From Flavipsychrobacter sp. (GTDB lineage Bacteria > Bacteroidota > Bacteroidia > Chitinophagales > Chitinophagaceae), in assembly GCA_016786665.1 (NCBI GenBank), contig JAEUVZ010000033.1, forward strand, positions 1 to 64,000: a stretch of DNA of 64,000 nt. The letters are read 5' to 3'. Position 1 is the stretch's first letter. Each line of letters begins with the position of its first letter. The notes beneath the pieces are model-generated. The model saw nothing but the letters and a program-made list of their open reading frames with translations, was not told the DNA's origin and ran no database searches. This document shows positions 60,201 to 64,000 of the stretch, piece by piece. The position numbers and the translations under genes were made by a program.

Positions 60201-61583
60201 GGCTTTCTGCCTATGGCATTATCAGCAGGCGCTGGTGCGGAAGTGCAAAAGCCTTTGGCAACAGTTGTCATTGGCGGTTTGATCACAGCTACATTATTAA
60301 CCCTTGTGGTATTACCATTACTTTATATCATCTTCACAAAGAACAACAGGATTAATAAAGCAGTAGCAACAACTACAATGGTATTGTTGTCCGGCTTATC
60401 TGCTGTTTCAGCCAATGCACAGTCGCCTACTAATGGTTTTAACGGAACAACACGTATTTCATTTGAAGATGCGTATAGTATTGCGCTTAGTAATAACCTG
60501 CAACTAAGAAGTAGTGATATTGCGCTCAGGCGTTCTCAATCTCTCACAGGAACATATTTTGACATTCCCAAAACAGGCATATTCGCAGAAAATGAAGACC
60601 AACGCCCATCAGATAATCAAGGCATACTGAAAATTGGTGTCTCTCAGGCTATCGAGTGGCCGGGTATATATTCTGCCCGTAGAAATATGCTTCGGCAACA
60701 GGTTCGTTCATTCACTTATACAAAGCAATTACGTGCCTTAGAAATAAAACGTAATCTTCAGGCTACATATTATGCGCTATGGTATCATCAAAGCCGACAG
60801 CAGTTATGGCAGCAGTTAGACAGCTTCTATAGCGAGTCCGCCGCTATAGCAAGGCTACGTGTTAAAGCAGGGGAAAGTGCAGGATTGGATAGTATCTCTG
60901 CAAGTGCTAAAAGCATGGAGGTTCGCCTGCAATTAAAAACGATTCAGAACGATTTACAAATACAACAAACTGCGCTGAAAGCACTATTAAATACAGATAC
61001 AGTTTATCTGCCGGAAGATGCTATGCTTGGTAAAATTGAAACTGATTACTTACCTACTATAACAGAGCATCCTTCATTATTGGTACAGCAGCAAGCTATT
61101 AATGTGGCAAACGCCGATTTGAAAATAGCAAGATTGAGTGCAATGCCTGAGTTTTCAGGGCGTTTCTTTTCACAGCGTTTATACGGTTTGTCTGATCCCT
61201 ATTCTGGTTTTTCTGTAACTATGGGAGTGCCAATTTTTGGTATCGGAAATTACAGAAATAAAATAAAAGCTGCAAAACTGGAACAGGATTATCAGCAGAC
61301 ATTGTACAATTATGAAAGCCAGATTTTAGGTGCGCAGTTACAGCAGGCATCCCAATCAATAGATAAAAGCAGGCAGATGCTTCAATATTATGAAAGTGTG
61401 GGCTTGTCGCAAGCTGATGCGATAATAAAAGCAGCTAATCTATCTTATAAAGGTGGTGAGATCAGTTTTGCAGAACTATCTCAATACCTTAATCAGGCAA
61501 TGGATATTCGTAAGAACTATTTAGAAGCCCTGCATCAATATAACCAACAAGCAATACAGTTGAATTACTATTTAAACAAGTAA
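57252..61583 (+). CDS. czcA: CzcA/CusA-type heavy-metal RND transporter fused to a TolC/CzcC-type outer-membrane factor
   Basis: The first 1040 residues form a complete heavy-metal RND pump with 12 TM helices. The proton-relay residues of CzcA are present as Asp400, Asp406 and Glu413 in AIDFGLIVDGAVIIVEAVMHH (in parts). DFLxRMGGEFLPQLQEGD-type and GIVLIGTFNQ segments follow. From Met1043 a hydrophobic leader (VLLSGLSAVSANAQ) precedes a TolC-like outer-membrane efflux domain (about 1065-1443, SFEDAYSIALSNNLQLRSSDIALRRS in parts). The inner-membrane pump and outer-membrane channel are thus one polypeptide. The substrate is probably a divalent metal such as Co, Zn or Cd; it cannot be read from sequence. 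It is next to the adaptor and a P-type ATPase. Confidence 0.94.
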   Translation: MLDKIIYFSIKNKLVVGIFTIMLIIWGVYSLSRLPVDAVPDITNNQVQIITNAPTLASQEVEQFVTYPIEQSLANLPDLTEIRSISRFGLSVVTVVFHDDVDIYFARQLITEKLKQAEEQIPEGMGSPELAPVSTGLGEVYQYIIHPKKGAEHKYSAMDLRTMQDWIVARQLYGTPGIAEVNSFGGMLKQYEVAIDPNQLKAMNITIADLIEALENNNANTGGAYIDKKPNAYFIRGIGLVSSLEDIGNIVVKSVNGIPVLVRHVATPRFGSAVRYGAMTRNGESEVVGGIVMMLKGFNSSDVVSKVKEKMATIQKSLPADIVVEPYIDRTSLVNRAISTVKTNLIEGALIVIFVLVLFLGNLRAGLIVASAIPLSMLFALGMMHVFGVSANLMSLGAIDFGLIVDGAVIIVEAVMHHLGMRKIGGKLTQPEMDEEVYQSASKIRSSAAFGEIIILIVYIPILTLVGIEGKMFRPMAQTVGFAILGALILSLTYIPMMCALALNKNTGHKRNFSDRMMDFFHRKYEPILKAAIRLKYLIVGISGILLLVTIFIFTRMGGEFLPQLQEGDYAFHCILPQGASLSQSIETSMQAERIIKSFPEVKQVVGKTGSAEIPTDPMPPEATDLIIVLKDKSEWTTTDDYQELSQMMIEKLEAIPGVFFEANQPIQMRFNELMTGVRQDVAIKVFGENIETLASIANEVGKVVQSVDGATDPQIERTTGLPQITIDYNRTQMAAYGLNIADVNRIVTAAFAGTKTGVVFENERKYDLVIRLDSTHRSSIEDVAHLYVPIANGNQVPLSQVAKVSFKEGPAQISREDAKRRIVIGFNVKGRDVQSVVKDIQAKLANFPLPTGYYFTYGGTFENLEQASKRLQIAVPVALFLIFVLLYFTFRSVKQAALIFTAIPMAAIGGVFALLLRGMPFSISAGVGFIALFGVAVLNGIVLIGTFNQLAKDGMDNVIDRVFEGTKIRLRPVLMTATVASLGFLPMALSAGAGAEVQKPLATVVIGGLITATLLTLVVLPLLYIIFTKNNRINKAVATTTMVLLSGLSAVSANAQSPTNGFNGTTRISFEDAYSIALSNNLQLRSSDIALRRSQSLTGTYFDIPKTGIFAENEDQRPSDNQGILKIGVSQAIEWPGIYSARRNMLRQQVRSFTYTKQLRALEIKRNLQATYYALWYHQSRQQLWQQLDSFYSESAAIARLRVKAGESAGLDSISASAKSMEVRLQLKTIQNDLQIQQTALKALLNTDTVYLPEDAMLGKIETDYLPTITEHPSLLVQQQAINVANADLKIARLSAMPEFSGRFFSQRLYGLSDPYSGFSVTMGVPIFGIGNYRNKIKAAKLEQDYQQTLYNYESQILGAQLQQASQSIDKSRQMLQYYESVGLSQADAIIKAANLSYKGGEISFAELSQYLNQAMDIRKNYLEALHQYNQQAIQLNYYLNK

Positions 61584-61585
61584 TA

Positions 61586-62815
61586 ATGAGAATATATAAC
61601 ACAATATGGTCTGTTACCTGCATAATTTTACTTGGAGCATGTGGCAATAAGACCGAAACAAAAACAGAACAGAAAGAAAAAGAAGAAACCCACGAGGAAA
61701 GCAATATCGTTGCCATTAATGATGAGCAGATGAAAACGGCTGGCATTGTTGTCGGCTCTGTAGAGATGAAAAATCTCACCTCATCTTTAAGCGTAAATGG
61801 CACGTTAGCAGTTCCCAACCAGAATAAAGCGCTTATAACTTCATTATCGGGGGGTATTGTTCGTAGTATCAATGTACAACCTGGCAGCTATGTTCGCAAA
61901 GGGCAAGTAATAGGCACAATCGCCAATACCGAGTTATCAGGTATTCAGCAGCAGCTTATCTCTATCAATGCTCAGATAAAATTTGCAGAACAGGAACAAA
62001 AAAGGCAAAAAGAGCTTGTGGCAGGTAATGCAGCTCCTTTGAAAAATCTTCAGAAAGTTGAAGCTGAATTGAATGGATTGAGAGCGCAACGAAATGCACT
62101 TCAGGGACAGTTGACAGCATTAGGAGTGTCAACGTCAGGCAGTATTTCTTCCACCTTAAATATAACCGCTCCAATCAGTGGGACTATTTCAGAAATTACT
62201 GCGCAGATAGGTTCTAATATAGATGCTAATTCTTCTATTGCCCAAATCATAAATAATTCTGAACTACATCTTGATTTATTCGTCTATGAAAAGGATTTGC
62301 CACAAGTAGCATCCGGTCAAACAATTCATTTCACCCTTACTAATAATCCCGGCAAGGAATATGATGCAACAATCTATTCAATCGGTACAGCTTTCGTAAA
62401 CGAGACAAAAGCTGTCCCTGTACATGCTCACGTTATAAATGATAAGACAGGATTGATTGAAGGCATGAGCGTGACTGCCCGAATCAGTTTAGGTGAAAAT
62501 GTATATCAGGCAGTACCTGATGAAGCAATCGTAAATAACGGAGGAAAGGACTACATTTTTATTCTAACGGATAAAAAAGCTGAAGCGCATACAGAAGAAG
62601 AGCAAGAAGGAAGTCATGCTGAAGAAGAAAAAGAGCATAAAGAATTACCGGAAACAAGTTTTGAGAGAATACAAATCATCCGAGGTGCTTCCGATGTAGG
62701 ATATACTGAGATAAAACCTATTGTAAGTATTCCGCCCAATGCAAAAATTGTAGTTAAAGGGGCGTTTTTCCTGATGGCTAAAATGACCAATGCAGGGGAA
62801 GCGCACGAACATTAA
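61586..62815 (+). CDS. czcB: CzcB/CusB-type periplasmic adaptor of the metal efflux pump
   Basis: A lipoprotein signal ends in LLGAC (Cys19). A membrane-fusion protein follows: barrel-sandwich strands (ALITSLSGGIVRSINVQPGSYVRKGQ in parts), a helical hairpin with Gln-rich coiled coil, and beta-barrel domains. A Glu/His-rich insert (about 330-350) and a terminal HEH may bind metal. It links the RND part to the channel. It begins 2 bp after the czcA stop. Confidence 0.92.
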   Translation: MRIYNTIWSVTCIILLGACGNKTETKTEQKEKEETHEESNIVAINDEQMKTAGIVVGSVEMKNLTSSLSVNGTLAVPNQNKALITSLSGGIVRSINVQPGSYVRKGQVIGTIANTELSGIQQQLISINAQIKFAEQEQKRQKELVAGNAAPLKNLQKVEAELNGLRAQRNALQGQLTALGVSTSGSISSTLNITAPISGTISEITAQIGSNIDANSSIAQIINNSELHLDLFVYEKDLPQVASGQTIHFTLTNNPGKEYDATIYSIGTAFVNETKAVPVHAHVINDKTGLIEGMSVTARISLGENVYQAVPDEAIVNNGGKDYIFILTDKKAEAHTEEEQEGSHAEEEKEHKELPETSFERIQIIRGASDVGYTEIKPIVSIPPNAKIVVKGAFFLMAKMTNAGEAHEH

Positions 62816-62836
62816 TTTTTCACTTTATCCAACTTA

Positions 62837-64000
62837 ATGAGTGTTATAAAAGCAATAATAAGTATGAATACAGTACCAAAAATAAATGATGCTAACTTAG
62901 ATGAGCATTTGAAAGAACAGACAGGATGGAAAGCACATTGGGATTTGCTTTTAGCTTTAGCCATATTAATAGTGCTTTTAGTTCTTGAATATGGTTTCCA
63001 AATCAAGCTGCCTAATATTCCACTGCTTATCATTAATCTCATTGCATATTTTCTTGCAGGAAGAAAAGTGTTAGAGCTTGCTTTCAGGAAATCAACAAGA
63101 GGTGATTTTTTTAACGAGTTTGTGCTGATGAGTGTTGCTACTATTGGAGCATTTGTCATCGGGGAATATGAAGAAGGTGTTGCTGTTATGGTTTTCTATC
63201 AAATTGGCGAGTGGTTTCAGGATGCAGCCGTAAACAGGGCAAAACGTAGTATCAAGGCATTACTTGACATTCGTCCTGATGCAGTGACTGTAATACGAAA
63301 TGGCAGCAGCAATGTTGTAGATCCATCACAAGTTGAAATAGGTGAAACGATACACATAAAACCCGGAGAAAAGGTAGCATTAGACGGTGAGTTATTGTCT
63401 GATAGCGCATCATTTAATACTGCTGCGCTAACTGGAGAGAGCAAGCCGGACACTAAGTATAAAGGTGAGCAAGTCTATGCAGGAATGATAAATCTAACTA
63501 CTGTTGCAGAATTAAAGATAGTTGCTTTATTCAAAGACAGTAAGTTAAGTCGTATTTTAGAAATGGTACAGGATGCGACTGCGAGAAAATCACAGACACA
63601 GTTATTCATTTCCAGATTTGCTAAGGTTTACACACCCATTGTATTTCTCCTTGCATTAGCACTTTGCATAGTGCCTTATTTCTTTCTTGCTGATTACAAC
63701 TTTCAAACTTGGTTTTACAGGTCGTTAGTTTTCTTAGTAATTAGCTGCCCATGTGCGTTAGTTGTGTCTATACCATTAGGTTATTTCGGCGGTATCGGAC
63801 TTGCATCTCGCAACGGCATTTTATTCAAAGGAGGCAATTACCTGGATGTGATGACCAAGATAAATTCAGTAATAATGGATAAAACCGGAACACTTACCAA
63901 AGGGGTGTTTAAGGTGCAGAAAATAGAACCAAATGATATAGACAAAGAGGAATTTATCAGGCTGACAGCAGCTTTAGAGAAAAACTCCACTCACCCCATT
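62837..64000 (+). CDS. Heavy-metal translocating P1B-type ATPase (CadA/ZntA-like), partial
   Basis: The frame is open to the window end (388 codons), so the 3' part is missing. No N-terminal HMA domain is present; the protein starts with a short cytoplasmic part and TM helices. The actuator motif is LTGESKP. The metal-binding TM motif CPC lies at 304-306 (ISCPCALVV), and the phosphorylation motif DKTGTLTK starts at Asp348. CPC with no HMA fits Zn/Cd/Pb export. ATG 62837 is chosen; ATG 62864 is an alternative. It lies 21 bp after czcB and probably shares its transcript. Confidence 0.9.
   Translation, partial: MSVIKAIISMNTVPKINDANLDEHLKEQTGWKAHWDLLLALAILIVLLVLEYGFQIKLPNIPLLIINLIAYFLAGRKVLELAFRKSTRGDFFNEFVLMSVATIGAFVIGEYEEGVAVMVFYQIGEWFQDAAVNRAKRSIKALLDIRPDAVTVIRNGSSNVVDPSQVEIGETIHIKPGEKVALDGELLSDSASFNTAALTGESKPDTKYKGEQVYAGMINLTTVAELKIVALFKDSKLSRILEMVQDATARKSQTQLFISRFAKVYTPIVFLLALALCIVPYFFLADYNFQTWFYRSLVFLVISCPCALVVSIPLGYFGGIGLASRNGILFKGGNYLDVMTKINSVIMDKTGTLTKGVFKVQKIEPNDIDKEEFIRLTAALEKNSTHPI

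Overview
The window comes from a member of the Bacteroidota, probably Chitinophagales or Chitinophagaceae. Four secreted proteins end in type IX secretion (T9SS) C-terminal sorting domains. Several genes follow TAnnTTTG-type -7 elements with almost no Shine-Dalgarno sequence. Lineage-typical families are present (DUF4835, DUF4296, a GldM-like protein, DUF5522, DUF6580, and a TM2/DUF2752/M48 cluster). No rRNA or tRNA gene was found.

Bases 1-1440 are a repeat patch. It holds two arrays of a 66-bp unit, an inverted single copy, a 14-bp perfect hairpin, and a small GIY-YIG endonuclease gene bracketed by the repeats. Bases 1442-40696 are ordinary chromosome. They include a VIT-domain T9SS protein, a cold-shock protein, a 15-cysteine secreted peptide, trmB/DUF5522/alkyltransferase-like genes, an L,D-transpeptidase, an RlmI-type methyltransferase, a TPR hybrid histidine kinase with a membrane-tethered receiver protein, an aminotransferase, an SBBP-repeat T9SS protein, coaBC-DUF4835-DUF4296, and an ECF sigma/anti-sigma-like/GldM-like operon. 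They continue with an acyl-CoA dehydrogenase whose 3' end is duplicated downstream, a B12-radical SAM protein, a TM2/DUF2752/DUF4870/M48 operon, an App1-like phosphatase facing a diacylglycerol kinase, an S41 peptidase, and a bifunctional trehalose synthase/phosphatase.

Bases 41006-53723 are a truncated prophage. On the minus strand an S24-type repressor is followed after 10 bp by a cyclic-oligonucleotide immune operon of CBASS type: a CD-NTase, a two-TM SLATT effector, and an uncharacterised third protein with an Rx4H motif of HEPN type. On the plus strand are early and packaging genes: an SSB-like protein with an acidic DDLPF tail, small HTH proteins, a DUF1376 replisome organiser, tail protein Z, small and large terminase, a DEDDh exonuclease, a DnaA-domain-IV-like protein, a gpW-like joiner and a portal. 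Integrase, protease, capsid and tail genes are missing. Because the defence genes lie behind the repressor, they should be expressed in the lysogen and protect it.

Bases 53909-64000 are visibly AT-richer and look horizontally acquired. First comes a di-heme oxidoreductase, a Rieske protein and a porin-like protein. Then comes a metal-efflux operon: a small Cys/His-rich exported protein, a CzcA-CzcC fusion, a CzcB adaptor, and a P1B-type ATPase cut by the window end.
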